In this document: positions 24,869 through 36,775 of the stretch, piece after piece
How the letters are laid out: each line of letters opens with the position of its first letter
How positions within the stretch are numbered: position 1 is the stretch's first letter
Assembly (NCBI RefSeq): GCF_964340395.1
Contig: NC_135565.1
Span: 17,010,709 to 17,074,708 of the forward strand
Direction: 5' to 3'
DNA: 64,000 nucleotides
From: Glandiceps talaboti
Taxonomy: Eukaryota > Hemichordata > Enteropneusta > Spengelidae
Program-made: the position numbers and the translations under genes
The notes under the pieces: model-generated
What the model saw: only the letters and a program-made list of their open reading frames with translations
Told to the model about the DNA's origin: nothing
The model's database searches: none

Positions 24869-26999
24869 ATTATATTTCTAGCAGGTTTTTAAAGTGGACC
24901 ACTGGTGGTGATGGTGGTGGTGGTGGTGGTGGTGGTGATGGTGATGGTGGTGATGGTGGTGGTGGTGATGGTGATGGTGGTGGTGGTGATGGTGGTGGTG
25001 GTGGTGGTGGTGGTGGTGGTGGTGGTGGTTGGGGTTTGATGTTGCAGTCGCTGTTTGTATTTATTCCGGTATTTATTGAAGAGAATACATGTTGTAGCTT
25101 TATCATGGGTCATGTACGTATACATGGATTCAATATCCATAGTGACTGGAATACAGTTTCAAGGAAGTTTGGTTTTCCCCATTTTGTTTAGAAAATCAGT
25201 TTTATCCTTAAGCCTAGGTTGTTTGTTTCTGGACAATTTTTAACAGAAAATAATGAATGAATTCTGATATTTCTTTAAGTTGGTCCAGAGCTACCATGTA
25301 TTATTGGTCTTTCCACGAAGGCCATTCCTGATGGCGGTATTTTGTGGCATTTTGGTAAGAGCTACCATTTCTGAGTTCGTATTCTAGGTATGTTGGGTCA
25401 ATTTAATTAAGGGTGCTGTTATGGTCTATCATCCCTTCATTGTACATTGCTGTTGAAAGTCGGTTGATATTGTTGATAATGTCAACTATATTGTCATTTT
25501 CCAATTTTGTATAGTATTGTGGATGATTTAGTTTCCGTTTGCTTTCTTGTATATAATTCTGTTTAGTATTACGATGCTATGGTCTTTGTCAAATCCTTTT
25601 GTTACAATTTGTCGTCGTTTGCCAAAAGTATTTATTGCTACCCTTTCGGATTTGCTAATGCTTTGTCTTAGAATTTTAAGTGTTATTTAACTTGTTTAAT
25701 TCTACTTTCTTGGATTCTACATAATTCTCAATGTTTCTGTTGTAGGAATTGATTCATCTTGATATCCAGTTTCTTTTCAATCGGAAAGAATGCCTTGACA
25801 TTTTCCCGTTTCTCATCAAGTATTTGGAACGCATTCTGCGTGAAAGACAGTTCATATCAGTACACGCCGTGTATAAAGGTTTGATTTGTTTAGAGTAGGA
25901 ATGAATTTCAGCCCCTTTTTTTCCAAGTGCAATCTTTGCAGTAGGTGTTAGGATCCTTTCAGATAGATTTAGAATGAATTGATCATATCAATTTGATAGC
26001 CTCACTCTGTAGATTATATCATTTATTTAATTTGATTTTTTGGTAGAGGTCTGTTGAATCAGACCCGAATTTTCTTTTGTTGATTGATTTAGACATGTTG
26101 TGTTTATTGTTTGTCTTTTGTCTACTTTTTTGTATCATGACATTATTGAGCGATATGATATATCCCTTTTTGGATTTCATGGTGGCCCTGAAAAGGGGTG
26201 GCTTGGTCTGCGCTTCTTAAAATTGAAAGATGTTACTCTTTCTTACTTATTTTTTAAAAATATTTTGTTGGTGGATTTTATTGCGAGTTTGAGGTAGACC
26301 GTTTAAGTTGTGATCTTATCACAGGATGCAGCGAGCATGTATTTGATTGAACAATCGATCAATCAATTATATGTTCGCTGCACCCTGTGATCTCTTATGT
26401 CAGTTCAATTTCGGCATGTTCTCTGACCTGCTTTTGGAATCGGTTTGGTTATTTATAATCAATTGTGCCAGCTGACAGTTACATCTGTTAATTTAAATGA
26501 AGGAGTCCGTCTTGGGGTCCCACACTACGAACAGCTGGCCAGGAACTAAGGATACTCAAATTTAACAACTTGAAAGTTTCTGACTAGAAATATTAATGTT
26601 TTGCCCACTCCAATTGAACTCAATCCTCATACTATAAACCAACGGAACTTAGGATGCACTTTGTCTTTCACAGGTCATTGTTTGCTGGTGTACCACCTGA
26701 AAGAGTCGGGATTATTGCCAGCGAGAATGAAAATGCAAAAAATACTATTCCTGATATTTTGGACTTGATGAATGAATTGAGTTTGTATTGTGTATATGTT
26801 GCTTACCCACAGTTTTCAGAGGTAATGTAACTTGTTAAAGTTTCATATGTGAATAATTATGGTCATCTTGATTGTTGTCAGCATCTGATATGATACATAT
26901 ACAAAAGTCAAACCAAAGATTACAATATTTGCAGTAAAAAAAAAATAAAAAAAAAATAAAAAAAATGTTTAGATACATTGACCGTTGCCGTTACGTGTT

Positions 27000-27032
<33 letters not shown>

Positions 27033-28394
27033 GTGTCTGTCTGTCTGTCTGTCAATCCGTACGTACGTGCGTGCGTGCGTGTATGTATGTATGTGCATAG
27101 ACCCTATTGTTTTCACCCCATGTCTATGGTTGCGTCCATCGTGTATGCAGAGAAGTGTAACGGACGTTGTAATTGGTTTTCTAAACCATAACAGTAACAA
27201 AATTTACATTTTACATAGGTTTTTTTTCCAAAACAGGATTATCCAAAGCTTTTGAAGAAAGCAAATATACCTATTATCATCAACAAAGCAGCTGTTCTGG
27301 AAAGAGGGCTGCCTAGCAACGTGGCGACGGTGTTCAACGACCCTTATATGATGTCATTACTAGAACAGGAAATCTGTTTAGGTAGGAAAATAATAATAAT
27401 ACTACTAATAATAATAACAATAATCATTATTATCTTATTCGTCCAAATAAATTCAGAAATGTGTTAAATAGTCGCCATATAGGAGCAGCGCCCTCGTCAC
27501 TAGTGCCGGAGGTAACCGGAGTACCGGGGAAAACCTGTGTTGTTGGGCAGGATCACAAACTGAACCTGCGTTGTTGGACAGGATCAAGCTGAGCATCACC
27601 CTTTTTACATACAGACATGTGGTTAAATTGTAATCAAACCAGCCGATGTATGGCGCATGGCGACCGGGTTCGAACCCAAGCTGTAGAATAAGAGGCCTAC
27701 GAGCTAGGCCACTGACAACCCCAAATTATGCATACCCTGGTACCGTTGATGAGGCATTCTGTCCTTCGTTATTTTCCCCTGATCAATTCGTTCTCGTAAG
27801 TTGATATAATATATTATGCAAGACCATTTTCGATGTCTATTTTTAATAACACGAGAACACAGTAAGTGAGAGAACTCTCTCAGATAAAATGTGTCCTAGA
27901 CCTGTTGATGAAGGCCTACACAATACAGGTGCAATAATTGTAGCGTTACTTTTTGTTGTTGAGCTTCTTATCGTCCCTTTTTAGTGCAAGCACAGGAAAA
28001 ATAAAAACCTTATAAAAAAACCCACAAACAAACAAACAGACAGACAGACAGATAACAAAAGAACAACAAGAAATAACAGTACAATTATTGCAGCATGTCC
28101 ATTCCTTCTATATATATTTTGGTTTGTGGAGGAAATTGTAATTCTTTTGGACAGTTGTTAATATATTGATATCAATGATGTATCATCACGGTAGACTTTT
28201 TGTCTTCTCTTTCAAAAAAGCTTATTGGTTTTTTTTTTTGGTTTTTTTTTACAGAATCCGAGTTATTCTTACATTGCGCCGAATCAAACTGGTCGGCTTT
28301 CATCGTCAAGTTCCGGAAGGAAGTCGGAAAACCACTACACATTCCTTTTCATCGTTTACCGCACTGGAAAATATTTCAGCGCGGCACCTATTAA
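23527..28394 (+). CDS. O-fucosyltransferase-like type II membrane protein (first exon 1c plus shared exons 2-4)
   Basis: Exons are 23527-24422 (donor GTAAGA 24423), 26674-26821, 27237-27381 and 28255-28394 (stop TAA 28392-28394). Phases 2, 0 and 1 match at each junction, giving about 442 residues. The order is MKKIFY head, anchor at about 8-26, stem, SGPNYLYLAF and LNRTVVEIPF, YLAIHWRNKTGEM, then RVGIIASENENAKN, IPIIINKAAV and ESELFLHCAESNWSAF near the C-terminus. This matches the GDP-fucose O-fucosyltransferase fold: glycine-rich start, H-x-R strand, late Ser-rich donor-binding strand. The length suits the family. It probably acts in the Golgi or ER lumen on glycoprotein acceptors, but donor and acceptor are inferred. 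It is not recognisably POFUT1, POFUT2 or FUT8. Exon 1c is the copy nearest the shared exons. Confidence 0.8.
24870..26000 (-). mobile_element. Decayed Penelope-like element, 5' half
   Basis: Minus-strand frames, broken by stops, give in order DKDHSIVILNR, LNNPQYYTKLENDNIVDIIN-like, AMYNEGMID, ISEFIHYFLLKIVQKQTT and MDIESMYTYMTHD (reverse transcriptase motif A), then HFKNLLEI at the low-coordinate end. This is the finger and palm order of Penelope-like reverse transcriptases. The GGT/GAT triplet tract has expanded inside the coding sequence between motif A and LLEI. It lies in the intron between exon 1c and shared exon 2. The outer boundary is uncertain and may reach about 26570. Confidence 0.65.
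24905..25030. repeat. (GGT/GAT)n triplet repeat
   Basis: About 125 bp of GGT and GAT units, giving Pro-rich or Thr-rich artefact frames on the minus strand. Confidence 0.95.
26313..26397. repeat. Inverted repeat (hairpin)
   Basis: 26313-26350 (ATCTTATCACAGGATGCAGC start) pairs with 26362-26397 (GCTGCACCCTGTGATCTCTT end), with about 11 bp between the arms. It may be a MITE remnant or structured insertion in the intron before shared exon 2. Confidence 0.7.
26674..26821 (+). CDS. Shared exon 2 of the O-fucosyltransferase-like locus
   Basis: Acceptor CTTTCACAG ends at 26673 and donor GTAATG starts at 26822. The first base completes a Met codon with the AT left by any of the three first exons. 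It encodes SLFAGVPPERVGIIASENEN and a helix ending AYPQFSE. Only one copy is present in the window, so first exons 1a and 1b could be used only by splicing to this exon. Confidence 0.8.
26999..27098. repeat. (CTGT)n followed by CGTG/TATG tract
   Basis: Tetranucleotide tract 26999-27053, then short ACGT, GCGT and TATG runs, in the intron between shared exons 2 and 3. Confidence 0.9.
27237..27381 (+). CDS. Shared exon 3 of the O-fucosyltransferase-like locus
   Basis: Acceptor CAAAACAG ends at 27236 and donor GTAGGA starts at 27382. It encodes DYPKLLKKANIPIIINKAAV and ends MMSLLEQEICL, phase 1. The 3' tail of a SINE begins within a few bases of the donor. Confidence 0.8.
27390..27725 (-). mobile_element. 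tRNA-derived SINE
   Basis: Read on the minus strand from about 27725: GTCAGTGGCCTAGCTCGTAGG (A-box-like), then GGGTTCGAACCC (B box), a body with two copies of CAACA(A)CGCAGGTTCAG-like sequence, TTTTCCCCGGTACTCCGGTT, and an ATT-rich simple tail at 27390-27425. Box order and spacing suit a tRNA-derived SINE head. No acceptor stem closes it, so it is not a working tRNA gene. It lies in the intron just after shared exon 3. Confidence 0.8.
28255..28394 (+). CDS. Shared last coding exon of the O-fucosyltransferase-like locus
   Basis: A long T tract and TTTTTTTTACAG precede 28255. The exon encodes ESELFLHCAESNWSAFIVKF and ends HWKIFQRGTY before TAA 28392-28394. The S-N-W-S segment corresponds to the Ser-rich donor-binding strand of O-fucosyltransferase folds. 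Two other open frames over the same bases are shadows. Confidence 0.8.
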
Positions 28395-28974
28395 ACCACA
28401 CTTAGCTCATTAACGGATCGCTTAGGGAGTCATCGGTCTTACTAGTTTTGGTAAATGCTGGCTTGGTATTCAATTCGTTGGGGTTAAAACAGTCTTTTTA
28501 TCTGTTCAGCTCACGTATTCTCTCTCTATATCTCACGTGCTCTTACGTGTCTTGAGAGGATAGGCCTAGACGCTCTTTAATAAGTCCTCGGAGCTTTATT
28601 ACAGTCCTCGGATTGATCACACCTCACATTTCAGACAATTCATTATTAATTTATTGCAACAAACTTTATTCACTTCTTCTCATGACATGAAAACAGTAAT
28701 ATTGAGTTGCTTACAAACGTGAACAGCAATCGGCTTTACCGCACATTCACAGGTAATCATATCCTAAATAGTTGATTATTATCATATGTTCAAATGAAAA
28801 ATATATTACAAAGAGAAAAGAACACGCAAAAAAAGGTGATCATGCGTGAATAACAATATATGCTTTAGCTGATGTAAAAACAAAACAAAGTAAAGCTAAT
28901 CTCGCCGATGAGGGCGTGAGTAGACACCTGATAATCAGATCCGCATTGTAAACAGATGGACGGAATATAAGCAG

Positions 28975-29400
28975 GGGTTTCAAATTTTTGGACGAATGGA
29001 TTACAAAATATCAGAGTTATGTTCACAAAACAGTTGTACGTGACATTCGTGCACGGTTTTTTCTTGGGGGGTGATATTTTCAAATTCGGCCGATTAGAAA
29101 AATATTAGCGGAGTTATGATCACAAAACAGTTGTACGTGACATTTGTGGGAATCATCTCTGTCGATGATGCCTATCGAGTGCTACTCTACTCATATGAAG
29201 CGATTTTTCTGTATTCAAGTTGTGATTATGTCACATATACTTATAATACTAAGCGAGAGTTTTGTCCGGGGTCCGGGGCTATTTTCTGATTCGGCAGAAT
29301 GGATTAGAAAAATATTAAACAGAGTTATGTTCACAAAACAGACATTTGTGGGATTCTCATCTCTGTCAATGATGCCTGTCGAGTGATACTCATAGGAAGC
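28975..29400. repeat. Degenerate tandem repeat, about 3 units
   Basis: Units share GAATGGATTAGAAAAATATT, GAGTTATGTTCACAAAACAG, ACATTTGTGGGAATC and GATGCCTATCGAGTG. It lies in the tail-to-tail space between the fucosyltransferase-like locus and the first PNPLA4-like gene. Confidence 0.75.
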
Positions 29401-29709
29401 GATCTGACTCTCTATTCTAGTTTGGTTTTATGTCATATGCCAGTTTTTTAAACAAATCATATGCTTTGCACGGGTTATTTTCTATAGTCTTATCGTTGTA
29501 CTGAGTTTAATGCTAAGCGTAGACTGGGACGGAATTCTATTTCATTTTATATTACAAACAGCACAGGTTATCGTGAATTCTATATGTCACTTGTCCAGAC
29601 GATCCACATGTTGAACAAGTGACAATATTCAAGATATGCAAAATGTGTCGTGCACTCATGGAATTTCACTCTTATGCAAAAAAGGTTACCTACATTCCTT
29701 CAACTTAGG

Positions 29710-29711
<2 letters not shown>

Positions 29712-29743
<32 letters not shown>

Positions 29744-29811
29744 TGTATGTATGTATGTATGTATGTATGTATGTATGTATGTATGTATGTATGTATGTAT
29801 GTATGTATGTA

Positions 29812-29877
<66 letters not shown>
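29712..29877. repeat. (TATG)n(TG)n microsatellite
   Basis: TATG repeats to about 29817, then TG repeats. The Cys/Met/Tyr/Val and His/Thr frames are artefacts. Confidence 0.97.
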
Positions 29878-29878
<1 letters not shown>

Positions 29879-29935
29879 CCACGCACACTGTGTTTTGGTC
29901 TCTATGCATATATGCACGTGTTTATGAAAGATATA

Positions 29936-30075
<140 letters not shown>

Positions 30076-30168
30076 TACATAGACCTTAGGCATATTAGTC
30101 GTGTAATACAATGTTCTATAAGTTACTAACAGAGAGAATGGCATGTTGTATCGCATAACTAAAGGCCC

Positions 30169-31121
30169 TCATGGCGCAAGATCTGCGACGGAGTGTATAG
30201 CTGCATATTGTCGCTGTCTCGGAGTCAAACCAAGTTCGTTGTCTTCGTAACAATGATAAAACATAAGGAACCGAGTTGCGTCTTCATAACCATGGACGTA
30301 TGACGCTTCAAGATGCCCCTTGGGAGGACCATAAAGACCGTTGCCAACGAGGAACATGTGGAGTGGACTGACATCAAATCGTTGGCCACTTGTGTCGATC
30401 CAACCTGCTGCGATCTTGTCCCGCATTTTGGCGTGGTTCTTTGGATCGGGTGAGATACGTATCAAACGTCCTTGTGGGAAGGGGAACGCTATTTCCTCTG
30501 GTAAGTTAGCTTTATGAGATAGACTGCCATCTACGATGACCTGAAGACAATCAAAAGAAGTGACACGAAACATTTATGGATGTGATATTTTTTGAGGTAT
30601 TTCTAAAGGTACTGAGGATATACCTCGTGTGTTCCGCCCTCAGACAAGAACATCTAAGGCTTCTCCGAAAAGAGAATTAATATTACCAGCACTGTGAACA
30701 CAGAATGGCGGACAGATAGTATAACTGTTGTATGATGCCAATATGCTGGATACGAAGTTTTAAAAAAATGATCAGAGCAACGGTATCATCCCTAGCTAGT
30801 TTATGCCGCTGACTATGACTCCCATAAGTCTCGTGAGAAGACGATTGCTGTCGGCGTCATCGTTAGTGTCGAAAGCAGGCTTCTGTCATCCATAAAGGTC
30901 TGCAAGACATTGTACTCGAGTGAGGTGTTGCTAGGTTACAGTTCACTATAAAAAGATGATGACGTCATTGAGTAATATAAAATCTTACCCTTCCATTGAC
31001 ACATGGCAATTTGATATTTTCAAACCAAGGAACGCATGCACAGCCTAGAAGAACCTGAAAGACCAAAGAAAAGTATAATGTAACAATGATGTGTGTGTGT
31101 GTGTGTGTCTGCCTGCCTGCC

Positions 31122-31170
<49 letters not shown>

Positions 31171-32729
31171 GGGCACGTGTGTGTACGTATAATTGTGCAC
31201 ATGTATGTGTTTGAAGGTATAAAATAAACCACCTGTTGATTTTGTCTTCAATACTTTCTAACATTTAAACCAAACAAATGAAATATGAAAATGAACAATT
31301 TGTTCGGTGACATATGTAAAGAGAAAAAAAAAGAGAAATTCATGAAAATAATTTAAAGATCCTGTCGATATACCTCAATAAGTTCGTTCTTGCTTGTAAA
31401 ATTATTAACGATCCGTCGCTCTCCAAGCTCCCAGGAATTTTCACCAACTTGGAAACGTTTAGGTCCCTTCGAATAGCGGCTTGAACTTGTTCCTTGCTCA
31501 ACGTCGTGTACAGTGAGGGGTGCGTATCTATCAATGGGTACCAGTTCCGTGAAACAGACGAATAGTCTACCACTCGCTTTCGTATGTGCGTCCTCAGGGA
31601 GAATGTCGTGGAGAGCTCGTCGGAGAAAATCGAGATAGTCGTAGCCCTGTGTTAGCGCCCCCGACGGTTGACTTGAAAGTTCGTCTACCAGATTGTGAAT
31701 GGCTGCGAGGAAGTCCTGTAAGACAAAGGCAAGGTGTTACTCACAACAGAGATACAGAGATCTTAGTGTGCTTAATGTGAATTCGTAGGTTAGAACACAC
31801 AAGCAGGTCTACGCGTTAGTATTGAGCTTTCTATCTGTATTGGTGGACAACCCTTTTACAGAATGACAAATTATATAGTTAAAGCTGACCTCCAGTGACC
31901 TCTAGTCTGTATTTTCCTGTCATAGCCGCATTGACACAGATTTGGAACTGTTGCGATAACCCCTCCCCTGCCAAGGGATTGACGAAAAGCAAATTCTCCC
32001 TCGAAGCCAAAAATGATAAATATAGTGTTTTTCTCGTTGTCCATCTTATTAATTTTAGAATTACAACTTCACTTCAAATGGTCTTTTCCAATAATGACCT
32101 CTTCACCCGCACACCAATGTTTGTCAAAATGATCAATCTCAATCGAATACACTATTTTACACGGAGAATTTATGTACACTACTTCAAACGAAAGTAATGA
32201 ACCACGTACAGTCACTTGTAAGATACATCTATACTTAAGGATGGTCATGATACAACATAAAGGCGTTATTAGGCATTTGCAAAACGTTTTGTGAACATTC
32301 ACTGGTAGAATATTAGCTCACAAGTGACTGTGCACTAATGAAAAATGGAATGTTGACGGTGCGTGACGTCCAATACCCCGAAAGTTCATAGGGCCAAAGA
32401 GTTACCAAAGAGATGCGAGTCCTATAGTCAGTCTGCGTACTTTCAAGAGACACATTCAATTTAATATTTATATTGATTTGGTTCTTTCTAAACAAACATA
32501 TATCATGACTTACGCTATTAACTCACCATTAATTTATACGGCACCGTTGCCATGACAGCCGCTACGAGTGCACCGGACGACATTCCACCGTAGGCTTGTA
32601 CATTTCTCATGATATCACTGCCATGATCCAGGAGACACTGTGCTGAGCCGATGTTTAGGACACCAAGGAATGAGCTACCGTGAAACACACAGTTGAAGGG
32701 TGGATTCAGGTATTCCGACATGTTGATAC
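30169..32729 (-). CDS. PNPLA4-like patatin phospholipase, copy A
   Basis: Minus-strand coding exons are 32719/32721-32527 (ATG at 32721), 31715-31374, 31054-30989 and 30540-30169 (stop TGA). All introns are phase 0, and the protein is 324 residues. 32722-32729 is 5' UTR after an acceptor CAG. Patatin-fold lipases use a Ser-Asp dyad: seen here are the oxyanion loop HGSSFLG, the nucleophile elbow YGGMSSG (Ser48) and VDGS (Asp205). Most patatins have DGG, so DGS is a small change, shared with copy B. PNPLA4 proteins hydrolyse or transfer acyl groups on triglycerides, phospholipids and retinyl esters. GYDYLDFLRR and LVNGNGLYG-like segments also fit. Copy B upstream has the same exon lengths or nearly so, which indicates tandem duplication. 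Confidence 0.9.
31091..31170. repeat. (TG)n(CTGC/CTGT)n microsatellite
   Basis: Compound tract in the intron between exons 2 and 3 of copy A, about 35 bp from the exon 3 acceptor. Confidence 0.95.
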
Positions 32730-32872
32730 CTGGAATGGTTAGAAAGTTCTGATTACATTGTCGACAGCTTGTAGGATTGATAACAAAATGTTACACCCAT
32801 ACACTTCGACTATCCCATACCTTTGTTTGTTACTTCTCCACTCAACAAAAACAAACACAAAAACTTGCAAAC

Positions 32873-32922
32873 ACACCACCACCACAACCACCACCACCAC
32901 CACCACCACCACCACCACCACC

Positions 32923-32976
<54 letters not shown>

Positions 32977-33096
32977 GTCACCACCAGGATTACCATCATC
33001 ACCACCACCATCACAACCGCCGCCGCCGCCGCCGCCGCCACCACCACCACCACCACCACCACCACCACCACTACCACTACCATCACCATCACCACC
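32873..33096. repeat. (ACC)n(ATC)n(GCC)n triplet array
   Basis: A 220 bp array of CAC, CAT, CGC and CAC triplets in the 5' intron of copy A. Pro, His, Thr and Val homopolymer frames are artefacts. Confidence 0.97.
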
Positions 33097-34552
33097 GTAT
33101 AGTTCACCTTAATAAACCGTTTCATCTTCAATGTATTAAATAGGTTCATCGCAAGAATAAAGAATCATGAATTTCTCCACTTACACTTAGACACACGAAT
33201 TATAATATTACTTTCGCCTACCTATTTACCAATATCTTTAGTAGACAATTTATGTAGCGACCACGTGGTTCAATCACAATTTTAACAAACTTTATAATCA
33301 CATTTTGTTATCGCAATTTTTCGTAAACAAATATTTCGTTGCGTTCCTTTAAAATTAGACTGCGCGATCAGCCCCATCAGGCTTCTTAGAAGTGATAGAT
33401 GATAGCTTCATCAATTGGCACGTATGTCGTATCATAGAAACTGGGTTTAATCATGGTTACTGAACTTGAAACGCAACACGCGAACACTGTCAAACATCGA
33501 TCGTCAACCGTATATCCATTTAATATCTTCAAACACCGTTCAGCAATTGTAAATATTAAAAACAAACTGCATTAAATTATGTTTATACAGGAACCAAGGT
33601 AGATTAGTCAATTGTGTGAAACATTCAGGTGATATTGGCAGCTTATAGTTATACAAACACTTGAACAATTCCGTCAATGGGTTTGTTTACAGCGTAGGTA
33701 ACATATACCTGTCCGTCTGTTTGACGTCTCAATGGGTCTGTTTTGTAAATAATTTAACGAATTGTCTGAACGTTTAGTTCCCATCTTTGAGAGTAACAGA
33801 CTAAACATGTTATATAATGTAATCGTTGCTAGAGACTAGGAAATATCGTGAAGTCATAGCAGAATTGTTAAATATTGGAAAACGACCCCAATTCATTCAA
33901 ATTGACATATGTGCATACAGTGGTACAATTGCATTGTTGTTGCGCATTCGCATCGAGAATAATAGCTCGCCAGACAGGCGAGGTGTGTTTGTTTTCTTCA
34001 AAATTGTGGGTTCCGACTGTTACGTTAAAAATTCATAGACATTACTTTGAAATGAAAATTTCAGGAGGTAATACATTCATAAAGGCGAACAAAATGGCTG
34101 ACTGTTGGACTCAATGTACAATATTTACTACACTGCCAATCAATAAATCTAAACACACCGAAACCCAAGGACTTGTTCAAGTAGGCTTCCATTGTACAGC
34201 TTCGAGCCGAGACAACATATACAATTTATAATTATCAGAATTAAACGAATTTATACGGATAGTCATATCAGCGCCTGTCGGTAAAAAGTCGTGTAGAATA
34301 AAACACAGGTGAGGCGTATAGCAATTCTGAACTCGTCTCACTCGCTTGAGTAAACGTAATATATAGCGGTTCTTTAAAGCCACCTGCCTCGGACCTTTGA
34401 TCAGCGTTGAAGCACAACGACAACCGGGTAATTTGGGAGATCAGTCATTCCTTTCCTGCTTAGTATCTGTGTACCTACCTGGTAAATTGTATCGCTACCT
34501 AAAAGATGCACCCGAATGCCGACGAAGTCGCTCTGTGTTGAGAACGATATAC

Positions 34553-34590
34553 CTGTAAGCCGCCGGTAGCTCGGTGCCTCAACTCAGGAC
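34553..34590 (-). other. Candidate 5' UTR leader exon of PNPLA4-like copy A
   Basis: On the minus strand, CGAGCTACCGGCGGCTTACAG is followed by a GTATAT donor at 34552. The coding exon needs an upstream leader, because an acceptor CAG sits only 8 bp before its ATG. The candidate leader of copy B (45811) shares CACCGA(A)GCTACCGG just upstream of its donor, which supports both. The 5' limit is not defined. Confidence 0.4.
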
Positions 34591-36219
34591 TGGTAGTGGT
34601 ATCTCTAACAACAAATCATTTGCATAACAATAGAGCCGTCAACGTGCATAGATCTACGTCTATATTGGTGTCTTATGGGTATACCGACGTCAGTTCAACT
34701 CCAGTTCCACTGTCTATGATATTTATTATTTATATATTTATACTGCAACGGAAATTTTTCTAAGATAACATCGAATATTTTAATAAAACTTGTCACCCTA
34801 TCTCAGTCTAAATATGTTTATTCACTACTATATCAGTGACTCTATATTATAGCTTGCCCTGAGGAGGTGATGACGCCGCCATGCCACAACACGCGCGCAC
34901 ACTCGCTATACAAGTACAGAGAATGAACATTGCGATTAGACGCAATAACTCATGCCAGTCACAAATTTCAGAGCTTGTTAGTGCAGTACTTCGCTTTTTT
35001 ACATAAGTGCAACCAAAATTAAGATATCTAATGAGTTGGCAAACCTAATGGCAATGCCTACAAATAAAGTATTAAACTTTGCAAACCTTGGTGAAAACTA
35101 AACGAAGCATGCCCCCCTTTTTTTAACGACTTCTACAGGTCTATAAACAGTTTCTTTGGACCTTAAAGTCACACAGTTAAAGTTTGTATTGATAGTGGAG
35201 GCCAATTTTGAGTGACAAATAGTTCGCAAGCTAGCAATAATTCCCTCACAATGACTCTATTGTTGCGGTCACGTCGTGCGTTCAATAGTTTACATTGTAT
35301 AGGTAGCTACTCTGGTCACGTGACATACACGACTCACCTGTCCAATGACCAGCTATCCCGCTGAGAACGTTACCAGTGTATATGTGACACACGGCTCACC
35401 TGTCCACTGACGCTATCCAACTCTTAGCGTTACCCGTGACTCTTCCCTTATAAAATATTTGTCATATTAAGTTTAATTTCTATGTTTCATTTTTTGGGCC
35501 CCAGGTTACAGAATTTCAGATTTTTTTTGTACCTGACAGTGAATAGGTCTGTCATGTAGAACCGACTATGTAGTGGTAATATATAACGGTTTAGTTGCTG
35601 TGATGTAACAGACCACCGCCAATACTGCAAACAATAAAAGTAACACTGCAAAAATCTATCGTAACTTTAAGTTAAGAATGATAAACTGACTATTTAACTG
35701 TCTAACCTTGATTTCCGTTTTGATAAACATTTATTGCTCGAAACGGTAGGCGATCTTTACTGGCATCTCAGAGGGCTGTTTTACCTTCGTCTTTTCTAAT
35801 ACTGCGCAATATATGCATTTCTTGGACAGTGGTCTAGATATGAAACATCGAACATACTTATCTCAATCGGGTTATTACTTATCCGAAGGGGATATTCCTG
35901 CCTGTTATACCTGTCATAGTATATTACCATCACTAGAAAACCTAAATCAGATCTAAAAAGTCGTCTGTGCTAAACAAAAAATCAGATATGGGTCAGGTAT
36001 TCACCTTGGCCAATATTTGACTTGTATAGATAAATTTATCAAATGTGCTCAGCCAACTATTACTACAGTTGTTGATATCGATTTGAATAAACTGTTCCGA
36101 TTTGTGTTTGATTGTTTTGTCACTGTACTGTAAAGGTCAATCTGTCTTTGTTACCATAGCAACAGTAAGTTTATCTGGGCAATTTACAGATGCACAAGCT
36201 TAGTGCATGGTTTTTTAGG

Positions 36220-36420
36220 GTAAAGTTTGCTACATATTCAAAAGTTACTCGTAGTATTTTACTTACTAAAGCATACTTAACCATCACTTGCAATTGACTT
36301 AACTCAAACCTGGTATTAGGATGTAACTTATAAACGAGACGATGACATAATTTATTATACGCATAATTTGTTGAGGAAATCAGTTCTATGTAACTATTTT
36401 AACGATGGCAGAAAAACAAC
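36220..36420 (+). repeat. Direct repeat pair, copy 1
   Basis: Shares TATTAGGATGTAACTTAT-like, CGATGACATAATTTATTATAC and ACTTACT-flanking pieces with 37590-37790. About 20 percent divergent by eye; function unknown. Confidence 0.65.
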
Positions 36421-36479
36421 AGTAATGCATTGATAGTTTAGTGGGAAGTTTTTATGTATTGCCACTTGAGACCACCACG

Positions 36480-36775
36480 TCACCACCGTACACCACCACC
36501 ACCACCACCAGCACCACCAGCACCAGCACCAGCACCACCAGCACCACCAGCACCAGCACCAGCACCACCAGCAACAGCAGCACCACCACCAGCACCACCA
36601 CCACCACCACCAGCACCACCACCACCAGCACCACCAGCACCACCAGCACCACCACCAGCAACAGCACCACCATCACCATCACCAGCACCAGCACCACCAC
36701 CAGCACTGTCTGTCTATCTGTTTTGTCTGTCTGTATGTCTGTCTGTCTGTCTGTATGTCTGTCTGTTTATTTATC
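36480..36775. repeat. (CAC/CAG)n triplet tract followed by (CTGT)n
   Basis: CAC/CAG mixture 36480-36705, then a CTGT/TATGTCTG tract to 36775. Long Thr/Ser, Ala/Pro and Val/Leu frames are artefacts. Confidence 0.95.

Noticed and set aside
27640-27715. Possible tRNA gene on the minus strand
   Set aside because: A and B boxes are present, but no acceptor stem or normal anticodon arm closes, and the sequence continues into a SINE body.
31340-31573. Alternative minus-strand frame over lipase copy A exon 2
   Set aside because: It is out of phase with the spliced lipase frame, which carries the conserved residues.
32739-33149. Poly-Val, poly-His, poly-Thr and poly-Pro frames
   Set aside because: Triplet array read in several frames, inside an intron. 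The same applies to 24870-25140 and 36441-36794.
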